A stretch of 64,000 nt of DNA from Notospermus geniculatus (GCA_002633025.1 NMRB01003081.1:1-64000), one strand, 5' to 3'. Positions 1 to 11,820 are shown, counted from the stretch's first letter. Translations and numbers: made by a program. Notes: generated by a model not told the origin, from the sequence alone.

Positions 1-525
1 TGTGATGACATTCCCTTCCACTCAAATAAAAGAAAATGTCTAAGGATTGAGGTCAGATACATGTCAAAAATATTTGACATGTTTGATAAAAGTAGGGAGG
101 TCGGCTCGTATGCGTAGAGCGTATACGAACGAAGTGAATTTTGACTAGAAAACATCATAAACAAATCATCAAATAAAGTTTTTTGCTGCAAATATTTGTT
201 ATTTTGTTGTCTTCCAAGCATAATAGATATATTGGCTAACCTTCATAATGCTTTCGATTCCCGCAACAATTATTCGTGAATGATGACTTTGACGGCGTTT
301 CCGTGCGTCAAAAGTCGCATTTGTTTCAGATCGCTACATTCGGGGTCGGGGGTATCCCCCCAGTGACCCATTTTCACAGTTGAGCCAATGGTATTTCCAG
401 AAAATAATTATGATGATGAGGAAGGGGATTCCCTCCCGAATCACGTGATCTGTGTTGCATTTTTCTAGCCCAAGCAGTGGCTGAGCGGTGATCAATTTCG
501 GGCCTACTCGCGCTGATTTTTAGCG
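1..525. other. Upstream region of the first gene; no gene seen
   Basis: This stretch precedes the first coding exon at 526. No convincing coding frame or clear TATA box was found. An in-frame TGA at 514-516, just before the ATG, argues that the ATG at 526 is a true start and not the interior of a longer exon. The promoter and 5' UTR of the downstream gene should lie here, but no transcription start can be placed. Confidence 0.4.
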
Positions 526-3500
526 ATGGGCGAGCCATCCGTGTCAACCACGGCAATCGAAGGTAAGTTTATTTCATGAAGATTCGAAGTAGTATCGGTA
601 AAATGTTGTATTTGTCCCAGCTCACCTGTGAAAACCGGCTTTTGAGGCAGTCCTCTCCACCGGCTGCTGGAAAATTTCCAGCTAGTTTCAAGGTCGTTGC
701 CAGTCGTGGATGTGGCGCTGTTTTCAATATGGCAGCGCCCATGGAAGTGATATCCGGAATTCGTGTTTGCCATAGAACAATGACAAAAACCTTCCAAAAC
801 GAAGTTAAATTCACCTTTTTTCACCAAGATGTCTACAGTGAGGTATTTTTATGTGTCAGGGCAATGATTTTAGTGAAGTATATGTTATATCAATCGAAGT
901 TTGTACCTGTTCTTACGGAAGAAATTGTCCGAAAATAGATTCGTTCATGAACGAAATGAGCCTATAAAGTATGCCTTTTTAAGACGGCTGGTGGTGTTTG
1001 TATCCACACAACGGCACTTTCTGATTTCTATACAATAGGCCTAGGCTACTTATTCATGCTGTTTTTTTTAAAAGTTGGCTGAATTGGCCTACATTTTAAC
1101 TGGAAGTGGAACATATCCAATTCACTGCATGAGTCTGCTGGTCCTGGTGCACTTGTGAAGTGTCATGTTCCACATGATCATAATCATTTACACGCATCGT
1201 TGTCCTTCTTGTTTCAGCTTTGGATCGTCACATTCCTCCTGATGCTGATAGTGATGGTGTCGAAAACTTGGATCAGGGGCTTAGTGTTCAAGGTGCATAT
1301 TTCTGCAAATTCTTCCACGTGAATGTCTAGTGTTTAAAGTTGGAGTCGTGACACATTGAATCAAGTCAAAACTTAACTACGATATTTGGGTGGTCAGGTG
1401 TGTGCGTCCAGCAAACTGCCTTTCTCGCTGTACTCTATTAGGCCTATGAATTTAAATCCATACAGTAGGCCTACAATACAAGTACAAGTAGTTCCGCATG
1501 ATAACCAAGCTTCTTTTTTCAGCTTTGGATCGTCACATTTCTCCTGATGGTGTCGAAAACTTGGATGATGGTGTCGAAAACTTGGATCAGGGGCTAAGTG
1601 TTCAAGGTGCATATTTCTGCAAATTCTTCCACGTGAATGTCTAGTGTTTAAATTTGGAGTCATGACACATTGAATCAAAGTCAAAACTTAAGTACGATAT
1701 TTGGGTGGTCAGGTGTGTGCGGCCAGCAAACTGCCTTTCTCGCTGTACTCTAGGCCTATGAATTTAAATCCATACAGTAGGCCTACAAGTACAAGTAGTT
1801 CCGCATGATAACCAAGCTTCTTTTTTCAGCTTTGGATCGTCACATTCCTCCTCATGGTGTCGAAAACTTGGATGATAGTGTCGAAAACTTGGATCAGGGG
1901 CTAAGTGTTCAAGGTGCATATTTCTGCAAATTTTTCCACGTGAATGTCTAGTGTTTAAATTTGGAGTCATGACACATTGAATAAAAGTCAAAACTTAATA
2001 AGGCATATTTGGGTGGTCAGGTCAGTGCGGAGAGCAAATGCCTTTCTCGCAGTACTCTTTTAGACCTACTAATGAATTTAAATCCTATATACCGGTACAG
2101 TGAAAGTAGTTTGTGTCATTTTCAGTTTCAGACGATCCCATTGATTTGGACGTGAAGCCCATTACATATAGACTTTACCTTGAGCTCCTGGGTGACCTGG
2201 AAACCAGAGGTGAAAATGTCCAGAAAACCTTACCTGATGTCTTGTTACGGTTTGACCCCAGTATTAGACTGCCAGCCAAGATCAGCAACCTCACAAGGAA
2301 GGTCAAGAAATTTGTTGGGAAAAATGGCGATGATGCTCTGGATAATGTGGTTAGTGGAATTCACCCTGTGGACGAAAACTTTGCTGGTTTTACAGAGTCT
2401 CAGCTGATGGATGGCGATCTTCCTCCTAGTCATCCTACTGTGGAACAAATCCTGGAGTTGCGATCTTTCATTAAAACTCGGAACTTACCTTGGCAGTGTG
2501 CCATCAGGTGGTTAACTTCAATGTTTATACTTTCAGAGATGGAGGTGCCGTCATTGGGTTCTGTTGTCACACAATGGAACCGCATGTACATGCAAAAGCG
2601 TCAGGCTGTCAGCTTACATAAGGACACAGACTTTCTAAAAAGACCTTATGTTTTGCCTGCTAAGTCTGAATCTCATGCTGAGCGAACTGCTAATATGAGC
2701 AGTAACTGTAATGCATTTACATGTGCATGCACTTGTAATGAGAAGCAAGCTAATGAAAAAGAAAGTTACTGTAATGAAATAGGAAAACTGAAGACACAGC
2801 TTGCTCAATTGAAAGTGGAAATGGTGGAACAAATTCAAATTAGTCGTACTGAGAAACATGAGAAAAATGAAGAACTTTTTAAACTTAGGAAGATTGCCAG
2901 AAAGTTTGAAAAGCTGAGTGCCGAACTAGGGGAACTTAAGTCCAGTCTCGTGACTCGGAACGTGACAAAGCGCATCAAAGCACGCGATCAAAAGGTAGAT
3001 TTTCTTGAAAAGGAAAATGAACGGCTGAGAGTTGAAAAAATCAATGCTGAAGCCAGGCAAGTTGTAAGTGATCATCAAAAACAAAATGCACTAAAGCTTG
3101 CTTCTCATTACAAGTGTAAGTACCACAAAACTAGGCCACATGGTAGAGATCAAGATATTGCTGAATTAAATCAGAGAATCAAAGAACTGGAACTTGAAAA
3201 TGATGATGTGAGGTGTCAACTTGAAACTGCTTTGTCTGAGGGAGAAAGTGAGAAAAGGAAATTGGTTACATTTGAAAGTAACAAATATACTGACAAAGTG
3301 CGGCAGACTTACATGGATTTGATTACAACAGGGGCAGTGAGTGCTAACAAGTGTGAAACTGTGGTGCGGTCTGTTATTGAAAATATGACTGGTGACACCA
3401 TTGGTCGCTTACCATCAAAAACACAGGCAAAGCAGTTTCAGGTTGAGGCGCAAATTCTTGCTGAACATCAAGCAGTTGATGTGATGCTCTCTAGTGTGAA

Positions 3501-5754
3501 CAACACACTGCACACTGATAATACAAAGAAAAAGGGTAGAGAATATGCCGGATTTCAGGTTTCCACATGTTCCACTGTATTTTCTGATCCTGTTTTCTTG
3601 AACATCTTAGAGATGATAACTGGGGATACAGAGTCTGTTATGGAGGCTTTGAAAACTACCTTGAAAAATTTGGCAAGCAGTGCCACTGAGTCTGATCTTG
3701 AAGAGGAGGAAATACTGTCAAAACTTCTCTTCAGCATGAAAAATATCATGACAGATCGCCACATTGTGAATAAAAAAATTGCTGAGAGTATAAAAGATTG
3801 GCGCACTGAATTGCTACCCCCTTCAGAGTTGTCACATGAAGAGAAGGAGAAAATTGTCTCCATAAACTCGCTCTTCTGCGGATTGCATGTTATTGCAAAC
3901 ATGGCCTGCGCAGCAAAGAAGGGCCTGAAACAATACGAAGACAGTCTTCACCTTTCTGAGAAGGAACTTGGCCCTGGGTTCAAAACGAACAACGCCCGGA
4001 GCTATGATCTTGTATATCAGGTCTGCAAAGCATTAACAGTTGGTCCAGAACGGTTCTCTGATCAGAAGTCCGGGTATGGAGAGGACTTCAGTGTTTTCAT
4101 GGAAGGCAGATGCCTTGCTGTTCTCCTTGTTCCCTTTCTCCACAACCGCTTCAATATCTTGTTCCATGATGCAGGGGCCACATTCTACCACCGTAGTGTT
4201 ATCAAAGAGTTCATTGGGGATGGCTACATTGTAGAAGATGTTGAAAAAGCCAACTTCTTGCTGAAGTGCATACATGCGCAGATTCAAAGTGTCATCAACT
4301 TGGCAGGTTGTCGGGCACTTGGTATGATTGACAAAATACTGACAGGCCCCTTGTGGCGATTCTTAAAAGCAGAGAATCTTCATTTCTTAGACATGAATGA
4401 AATGTGGGAAACTGTCCTTGCCTTCTTGCGCCGATGTAGTGCTGATGCTACCCCCATTCTGCAAGGGGAATGTATCCTACAAACGGATGTTAAACATGAC
4501 GTCATCTATGATGACTTGTTTGCTGATCATGGAGAGGTCTTAAATGCTCACACCAAGGGTGTATTGGAAACAGTCTGTCGTGAGTTGGTCGTCCTGTGCG
4601 AAAGGCAGTTGAAAGACCACTTACCTGGGGGTGTTCTGCACAACCCTTCTGCAGAGCTGAGGGAGCAGACAAAGTCTGCACCACTCACTAATGTTATTTC
4701 AGAGTCTGCTTTTGCTGACTTGGACCGTGAAGTGGTACATGCCCCACAAAAAAGCACAATAGCCAAATCAGCAGTTTGTTGCTTTCGGAGAAACAAGACT
4801 TCAAATTATCTAAAAAATATCTCACAACACAAAAGGGCAAAATACTTTGACATTGCGCGCAAAAAGGCAAGGGCGAGGAGAAAACTGGATAGAGAGAGAG
4901 AAAGGGATATAAGGAGGAGAAGGCTTGAACTTCAGCGACAGAGAAAACTGAAAAAAGAACAGAAACAAAAGCAGAAGGAACTAAAAAATGAAATGGTCAA
5001 AGCTCGAATGCAGATAACTGGTGGTCTGTGGAAATCTGAGAAAGAAGTCCGAGAGAATCTGGATAGTATCCGTGGCAAAATTAAAAAGCGACAGGCAATC
5101 AAAGATCAAATACTCTATAGAATAAGTCACAACAAAATTGCGAAAGTAGACAAGAAGCTTTGTTGTTATTCACAAAAGGGGAAACAATTTGAACTTGAAA
5201 CATTGGTAGGAAACCTCCTCAAACTTATGGCTACTTACCCGAATGCTCCTGTGGTTGAATCAGTTCCGACATTTAAGGTTACAGGTTTGAAACAAAAGAA
5301 AGTCAAAACTGGCTCTAGAAAGAAGAGTACCGGCATTCGTAGTGCTAATCAAAAAAGAAGGGGTGTTGAAATTGATGAAAATTCACAGAGTAGTGTTGAT
5401 CTTACCATGGGTAGTGAAGATCAAGAAAATAGAGATTCATTTATGCCACCAGTAAACCTCACAATTGGGGGGTATGTGGCCGTTGCCTTTGACAACACTT
5501 GGTATCCAGCCTGTATTCTTGACATGTCAATTGAAGGTATGTTGTGTGTTAGATACTTGCATCCATGTACTGGTGGTACCAGTTTTGTCTATCCTGATCC
5601 GCCTGACATATCTGATGGAAAACCTTTTCCACGGGTTTTTGCATTTGCTGAAATTGACTGTACGTCAACGAATAATCGAATTTATCGTGTTGCTCAACTG
5701 AAACAAGTTAAAGATCGTTATGTGGCCTTCAAGAAAATGTACATGACTGGCTGA
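526..5754 (+). CDS. Five-exon gene for a ~1302-aa coiled-coil, Tudor-like-tailed uncharacterised protein
   Basis: Proposed exons are 526-562, 1218-1292, 1523-1606, 1830-1913 and 2126-5754. The first ends in a strong donor (GAAG|GTAAGT) and all junctions are phase 1, so the frame runs through to the TGA at 5752-5754. The total is 3909 nt. The large exon has no stop over 1,200 codons. It shows a cysteine-rich patch (NCNAFTCACTC), long heptad-rich coiled coils (about residues 305-475 of the full protein), a central globular part, a very basic Arg/Lys segment (about 1000-1075), a GGLWKSEKE motif and a C-terminal SH3/Tudor-like stretch (AVAFDNTWYPACIL). The central part (CGLHVIANMA, RALGMIDKILTGPLW, TNVISESAFADLD) resembles large uncharacterised proteins of cnidarians, echinoderms and amphioxus that may derive from transposases; this is from memory. 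The biochemical function is unknown. Intactness suggests an expressed gene or a young element. Confidence 0.72.
1218..2125 (+). repeat. Tandem triplication of a cassette exon plus intron (~305-bp unit)
   Basis: Three units start at 1218, 1523 and 1830. Each has a small exon preceded by TTTCAG or TTTTTTCAG and followed by the same unusual donor context, AAG|GTGCAT, then a nearly identical intron. Exon lengths are 75, 84 and 84 nt, all multiples of three in the same phase, so any number can be included or skipped without shifting frame. Each encodes an acidic ALDRHI-PP...VENLDQGLSVQ module. Copies 2 and 3 carry an extra internal GVENLDD repeat. The acceptor of the big exon at 2126 is related to the unit 3' end. 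Confidence 0.8.
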
Positions 5755-5876
5755 TGGCTGTATCTCGTTTTGTACATCTTATGTGTGCTGAATTCTATTC
5801 TTGCAGTGGGTTTCAGGAATTGAATTCGGCGCACGTGTCAGCGACGTTGGAAACGGGTCGTTCTTACCTTCCTTAG

Positions 5877-6134
5877 TAACTTGGTAATGGAAATGATAGG
5901 TTTGCTACTTGCCTCGACAGTTCCGGGATTCGAACCCATGCCTCCACATAAGGCAACACCGCCAGCATTGAGGAAAAGCGTGCACACCACTGTGCCAAAT
6001 CCCCATCTTAAAAACCATCTTTTTTTGAAGATGGGGATTTGGCACAGTGGTGTGCACGCTTTCCCCCAGTGCTGGCGGTGTTGCCTTATGTGGAAGCGTG
6101 GGTTCGAATCTCAATACTAACTTGGTAATGGAAA
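5877..6134. mobile_element. Head-to-head SINE-like tRNA-derived pair with 17-bp target-site duplication
   Basis: The 17-mer TAACTTGGTAATGGAAA occurs at 5877-5893 and 6118-6134. Between the copies lies an inverted repeat with arms 5926-6009 and 6028-6112 around a short AT-rich loop. The right arm reads like a tRNA gene body on the plus strand: an A-box-like TGGCACAGTGG and a perfect B-box-like GGTTCGAATCT. The left arm carries the same on the minus strand. A 17-bp flanking duplication is typical of LINE-machinery insertion. The element lies between the stop codon and the candidate poly(A) signal of the upstream gene, so it may sit in its 3' UTR. Confidence 0.7.
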
Positions 6135-6281
6135 GTTGCCAAGAGGGCTTGGTGAAATTTAACTCTTGATAATATACTCACCTGTTTTGTTTTGTTATAT
6201 TGTGAGGTGGTGTATGTTGTAACTCTCTGGTCACCCTGATATATGCTTGGACTTGAAAAATGCAACTTCAGTTCCATGATA

Positions 6282-6287
6282 AATAAA
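6282..6287 (+). terminator. Candidate poly(A) signal AATAAA
   Basis: A canonical AATAAA hexamer lies about 530 nt after the stop codon of the first gene, beyond the SINE pair. It is the first clear poly(A) signal downstream, but cleavage is not demonstrated. Confidence 0.4.
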
Positions 6288-7917
6288 AGTAAGTTTGTGA
6301 CATACTGTTTTGGTTGCAGTTACATCGTGTTTACACTTTCTCTGTGAGCATACCCCATGGTGCTAAAATAGTAAAAAGGCTGTTTTTTGAATCCAAGGTT
6401 CAGTATCATAAAAATTGTTTCATATTCTGAATCAGCTCAAAAATACCTGCATTTTGATATATCACATGACATACTTATTTTCACGTAAGCTCCGGCAATC
6501 CCGATGACGGCCATCTTGGATTCAATATGGCCGCCGTTTTAACTTGTGCCGCCACGGGCCATGGTATGTTTCATGTATTCTTGCTCTCCTCTTCCTCAGC
6601 TCCATTTTGATATATTACAAGGCACGTTAAAAACAATTAATGCTGATGGCGATATCCCGTAGTTTGAATAATTATGGCGGCCATCTTTGATTTCAAGATG
6701 GCTGCCATGGTGTAATAGGCGTGCTGTTTCATTGGCCGGATGGTTGTTAAGTATGCTTTTGCTCTAAAACTTCTTCAGATACCTGTTTTTACATGCCTTG
6801 CAGGAGTCGGGGGCACCAATAGGTCTGTCACTGAGAAGAAACGCGTAATTAGCATATGTTAATTAGGTGATGTCATCGAAACAAAATGGCGGATCTCGAA
6901 AAACTTTACGGATTCAGACAGAGGCTGCCTTCCCTCGTTAACCCTGAAAATTTCATTCGAATCGGCCCACCCATTCCTGAGAAACTGGCATTTATAGCTG
7001 TTTTTTTATGAAATTCTAAAGAAAACGGTGCCATTAGTGCTTGTCAAGGTAATTGAAATACCATTGTTTTTTCAAATGGCTTAAACAATAAAGTCGTCGC
7101 AAAACGCCTCATATCAGCGACATTTATGCGCCCATATCTTCGGAACGCAATGCCCGATTTAGGTTCTGTAAAAAGTATTTTGTTCCTTGAAAGATACAGA
7201 CTCTGAATATCAAGAAAGTAATGCATTTTAAACATCTTAAAATTTTAGCTGACCTCCCTAATAAAAGCTGCCTTCATAGCATTAAGTATCTTCAAGAAAT
7301 TTCAATTCTCATGCATAGCTGCCTGCTTGTATGTGTTCAATTTGGCTGCATAATGTAGGTTTTCAGGTCATTTTACCACCAAATTGGGTAAGTATAGGTC
7401 AGCCAATCATGCATGCAGGTAGTGCCTCTTTTAAGAATTTTATGGCCCTGAAAAGGGGCCTTTTTATGAAAGTAAACTCCTAACGTAAACTCCTTTTATG
7501 AAAGTAAAGCTCCTTGGATCTCCCTGTGGTGTTTCATCAGTCCCTTCTGGTTAAATGCACCCCGTCTTCACAAATGAACTGCCTGCGGTCTAGTTTTCAG
7601 AATTACAAAAATTTGAAGTACCGTACCCCGTACCGAGTGTCGATCTTTTCAGTACATGCAAGTAACTTGTTTAATCTTTCTGGTTTCAGATGAAATGCGT
7701 CTTCCTTAATTCCAAACTTGTTCTGTCTAATGGAGTATCTCTTGAGAATGCTCGTTATCATGAAAACTTTTACGCCGTACTCTTCTTTTAAATCGAACGC
7801 CAGGTCGACTATGTAGTTTGCGACCTCTTACGGCTGACAATGGGCCAGATCGTTTCACCCGACTCAGGGCTTTTATTAATTTCTGACGTCAGGGTGTCAT
7901 TGACTTCTACCATTTTT
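6288..7917. other. Non-coding stretch with ATGGCGGCCATCTT motifs
   Basis: No coding frame is supported here. The stretch contains several copies of the GGCGGCCATCTTG-type word that resembles the YY1 core. One pair forms a 14-bp imperfect stem, ATGGCGGCCATCTT against AAGATGGCTGCCAT, at 6674-6708. The rest looks like old repeat-derived sequence. Confidence 0.4.
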
Positions 7918-8110
7918 TAGCTCACCTCTGTGGGGTGAGCTTCTCCCATGGTGTGTCGTCCTTCGTCGTCGTCGTCGTTAACAGGGGTGGCACGTTTCTA
8001 AACCGCTTGGGTTACAAAATTAAAATTTGGTGTAAAGGTACCCTATGGTAAAAACTATCTCTGGCCCGAAACTTAGCGCTGCTGCTTGTACACTCTGGTC
8101 TGTAGGGGGC
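7918..8110 (+). repeat. Diverged copy of the AGCTCAC terminal-hairpin repeat family
   Basis: It begins TTAGCTCACC...GGTGAGCTT, a terminal hairpin, followed by a CGTCGTCGTCGTCG run, then GGCACGTTTCTAAACCGC. The same layout occurs at 12760, 14555, 53788 and 57693. The internal part here is diverged and ends near a GTAGGGGGCGC word at about 8103. Confidence 0.6.
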
Positions 8111-8513
8111 GCTTTGTGAAAACCTTCTTATATTCCTACCTAAACTTTATAAGCGTCATGCTCAAGTCAAATTCTATAACACACTGCTTACCTAAAGTAT
8201 CATGCCTAAGTGGAATTCAATATGCTACTTACCTAATGCATCATGCTCAACTTGGCAGTCAAATATAAGACACCTCCTGAGCTGTCTTAAGTAGGAGAAA
8301 GTTGAACATTCACAGTCATTTCTTGCTGCATTTATGCTTGCGGGGCAAGAACAATTTGCTAGACGGCGTGCAATACGAAGAGAACGGGTTTTTAGAGGCC
8401 GCCCCCGTCCATTGGATGCACACAGCGACGTAGAACTGTATCAAATGTATCGACTCGACCGCCCAACGATTATCAACTGATTGATGCTGTGGGGGATGAA
8501 CTCGACCCTAAAG

Positions 8514-8763
8514 GCCTGTCTACACCATCAACGTTTTCAAAAACATTTCTGCGACTGAACGTTTTGAAAACTGTTTTGGAAATGTTGCAGCTGTTTCGGG
8601 ATTGGTCTATACTCTGCAATGAAAACATGCTTTGCAAACGTTGCAAGCCCAGTCCGCACTGTGCAACAAACCGAAAACAACGGTGTTTTGGAACTGTGTT
8701 GCAGCTGGATGTTATTGAAATGTTTTGGAAATGTTGATGGTGTACGCGGGGGTGTAGACAGGC
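8514..8763. mobile_element. 250-bp MITE with GCCTGTCTACACC terminal inverted repeats
   Basis: The left end reads GCCTGTCTACACCATCAACG and the right end is its imperfect inverted complement, with a short GC-rich insertion in the right arm. Internal sequence continues the inversion (TTTTCAAAAACATTTC against GAAATGTTTTGGAAATG). No transposase is present and no target duplication was recognised. The superfamily is unassigned. Confidence 0.6.
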
Positions 8764-9390
8764 ACTGAGGAACCATGCCCTGCCGAGAGAGCTGAACGTT
8801 CTGGCTGCATTGCGTTTTTATGGCACGGGATCGTTTTCAGTTACTGAATGCACCATCACAACCAATGATGAGCAGTTATTTCACAAGTAATCTTCGCACT
8901 TTTGCCTCTTTGCTTCCGAGGGTTGTCAAATTCCCAGAATTGTGTCACTTTTCAGTGCTTGAACCTGGCCCAAACCACAAAATTTTAACATGCTTGTGGT
9001 TGAAATCTAACAAACTACCCATGCATGATGCCTTAAGTTACTCATCATGCTAAGCAAAGTATAATACTTAGGCACGTTTATGAATTCCAACTTGAGCATT
9101 ATACCTAGCTATGTATGACACAGAGTAGTCATGACTAACTTAGGAACTTTTATGAATACGGGCCCAGGCCCCGTAGGCTGTATCATCATAAAGTTGCACT
9201 GAATGAAGCAGAATCACCATCCTGCTGCTCAAAAAGAGAAATTGAAATTGGTCATGTTACCCCTAGGTAACATGACCTGAGCTACAAGATGGAATAAAAA
9301 TTTCCGGTCACCGATACCTGGTTCATGTACCGATATTTAAAATATTACTAATAAGAAGAAGTTGACATTGGTTCATGAATCAGTTTACAC

Positions 9391-10464
9391 CTAGCCTACA
9401 TGTAAATTCTCATGCAATGCTGTGCCGCTCCTTACCTCACTTATAACTTTCTCGTTCCCTCGCAAAGAGCAGAGACCATCATCGTATAATCTGTATGGCC
9501 CAATCTGAGAAACGACGTACGTCACTGGGGTTCTCTGCCAAATAGTTTTCACTTTTTCCCACAGAATATCTTGGGAGCACATCTCCACTGTCGATGGACT
9601 GTTTTTATTTGTGTCGCTGTTGTCGGCGGGTGTGGTCAACTGTGCAGCATTGTCCTCTGTCCTGGTGGTGTCATTTGTTGGCGTTGTGTCACTGTTGTCG
9701 GCGGATGTGGACAATAATGGTTTGAACTATCATGTTGAAACTTTGTACACATGTACCTCTAGGTTACAGCAACCTACAGACAAAATTTTCGTGAAGTCTG
9801 ATTCTCAAATTTGCCGCTAGGGGGCCAAAACCAAAATCACTGAAAGTACTGTTTCTCCCTTCCCAAGAGACCGATCTTTGTCAAATTTTTATCATGGGTA
9901 TATCTAATAGGGATACATAAGAGATAGTACTCCCGTTTTCAATTTGACCTACTTTTCAAGTTCACGGAGGTCAAAGTTTGCTTGAAATTACGATATTGGC
10001 TCTTTTTGTAACGGTTTGACCTATTGCTTTGAAACTTTGCACATATCTACATGTACCTCTAGGCTGTAACAACTCAGATGAATTTTCGGCAAAATCTGAC
10101 TTTGTCTCTAGGGGGCCAAACTGCTTCAAGCCAAGCGGGCACAGTGCCATTGGCACTATTTTTAAGGAAAACTGAGGTTCCTTTGATGGAGGCGATTTTG
10201 GAATGGTCCCTTCCAACTTGGCTTGAGGCCCTTACCCTTCCTGTCTTTTTCTGAGTAGTTGTAGAGCAGGACCTCATCGCCGATGGTATGTTGGTGGAAG
10301 GGACCACTTCTTTCTTTGTATTCTCTCCTTTGCTTTTGTTGAGCCTTGGCTACGTTCTCAGTTCTCAGCTTCGCTATCTCGGCTGACTTCTGGTTTATCG
10401 ATTCAATAAACGCATCGCGGCTCCCTTCGTTATTTGATGTCAAATCGATCTGTCGAATATGCAA
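9391..10464 (-). pseudogene. Integrase C-terminal remnant (Gypsy/GINGER type), interrupted
   Basis: The minus-strand frame 10464-10162 encodes a Lys/Gln-rich helix, then IGDEVLLYNY and KPSWKGPF. These are typical of the C-terminal chromodomain-like/GPY-F region of Gypsy-type integrases and GINGER transposases. A frameshift follows GPF, and the neighbouring frame continues with KIASIKGTSVFLKN, the expected next strands. Frame 9714-9391 may be a downstream piece of the same gene: a Ser/Thr/Asp-rich linker, then DILWEKVKTIW and YRLYDDGLCSL. A dispersed repeat occupies the space between. No catalytic DDE core is seen. Confidence 0.5.
9715..10130. repeat. Internal segment of the hairpin-family repeat, partly duplicated
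   Basis: Words such as GAAACTTTG(T/C)ACA, TACATGTACCTCTAGG, CTAGGGGGCCAAA and CAAATTTTTATCATGGGTA match the bodies of the copies at 12760-13090 and 57693-58390. The segment itself holds two partial tandem copies, near 9735-9825 and 10030-10120. It separates two coding parts of the integrase remnant, so it is probably an insertion. Confidence 0.5.
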
Positions 10465-11639
10465 TTAGAAAGATGCAGGTAAAAGTATATGTTTCAACGG
10501 ATCACTGATTGAACAATGAAAATAAGCTGGACACAGTGAAATGTGTGAAATGTGGACCCTGTGCTCAACGGAGATAATGTATGAGAAGAATGAATAACAA
10601 CAAGTGTCAAGTCGAGTAGATGATATGAGCCAAAGACTCGTTTTCAATATGGCGAGAATTTTAAGTTTAAGTTGAGAATATTCCAGCATCACAAATATTT
10701 TATTGAGCTTGTTGCATCCCATTTTGGTAAAATACTTACAGAAACCTCTTCCCGGGTTACCTCTGAATTACACCTTGCCTCTCTATGGTACAGTCATTGA
10801 CATTAGTTTAGCTACACCTACTACCTTGAATATTTCAAATACTACTGGGCCAATTTTAACACGGTTTGTACCACATGAAAGTATATAACCTTGCTCATAT
10901 TTCTGCATCAAAATTTTGGAAATTTGGAAATATCATAATTATGTAATAGCTCATTAGAAAACCCCCTAAAAATCAACATTTTTATTATGGAATATTTTTG
11001 TGACTTTTGTTACAGAGTTGATAGAGTGGAAGTTTCTAAGGATTTTGGGCTTTGTTTCATCAGAATATCTCGAGTGGTTGCTGAGATGTTTGAGATTGTC
11101 GAAATTTTGATAATTTGAATTTTCGTGTTTTTCAGGAAATTTTGATGCCATCAGTTAAAGCTAACCTCAGAATATCGGTTTACAATAATTTTGGAACTTT
11201 TTGCGTTAACTGGGCCGAGATATTCATATTTGAAAATACCCCCTTAACTTAAGACATGCTAACTTCTAACCAGTTGACGCTATAAGTTCCAAAACTTCAT
11301 AATCCTACGTTTTTAGGTGAGCTCTGTCTACTAATATCAAAATTTTGTGAAAATTTGGAAATTCTCAAATTATCGAAATTTTGATACTCAAATATCTCAG
11401 CAACCACTCTCAGCAACCACTCAACCAAGTATCTTGTCGAGGACTGGTCTTTTCGAGTTGATGGAAAATATCACACCATCCAGATGTTCATCCCAATCAT
11501 CCTGGTGGTTGTTGACAAGTTTGGTTAGGCGTCTGAAAGGAAATGAATAAGGGTGATTTTCTCTTCCTCTCAAACAGGTCAGCAGAGCTTACTTGATCAA
11601 CTTGTGTGCCGGTGTTACTGGGAATGGTCCCCCTGCAAA
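10465..11639. other. Non-coding, AT-rich; nothing recognised
   Basis: Only short shadow frames are present. Two loosely related stretches near 10970-11150 and 11330-11420 share words such as CTCAGCAACCACTC and AATTTTGAT in opposite orientation, suggesting a diverged inverted repeat. Confidence 0.3.
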
Positions 11640-11820
11640 GTCCCCCTGCAATGTAATTATTAGTGAGGGATAAGGAACATGACCATACCAGACTACTGTG
11701 TCCCTGACCTGCATCGCTGGGACTTGCTACTCTGGAACACAGAGTGTCTGATTCATACTTCACTCAGTCCATCACCCCCCGTTTTAATACCTGTGATTTG
11801 GTGTAAGGTACGATGACAAC
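11640..11820. repeat. Dispersed repeat matching 28540-28700
   Basis: The stretch from ACATGACCATACCAGACTAC through the GGATACCATGTCA word is nearly identical to 28540-28697, immediately right of the first assembly gap. In the second place it directly precedes the tyrosine-recombinase element. Here the two are separated by about 1.9 kb. Confidence 0.7.

Noticed and set aside
6028-6112. Functional tRNA gene
   Set aside because: A- and B-box-like words are present, but spacing and pairing do not give a complete cloverleaf and the sequence occurs as inverted, flanked copies typical of a SINE.
5881-6120. Matching frames on both strands around 5.9-6.1 kb
   Set aside because: Both arise from the inverted SINE arms, so each strand translates the same sequence; no coding role.
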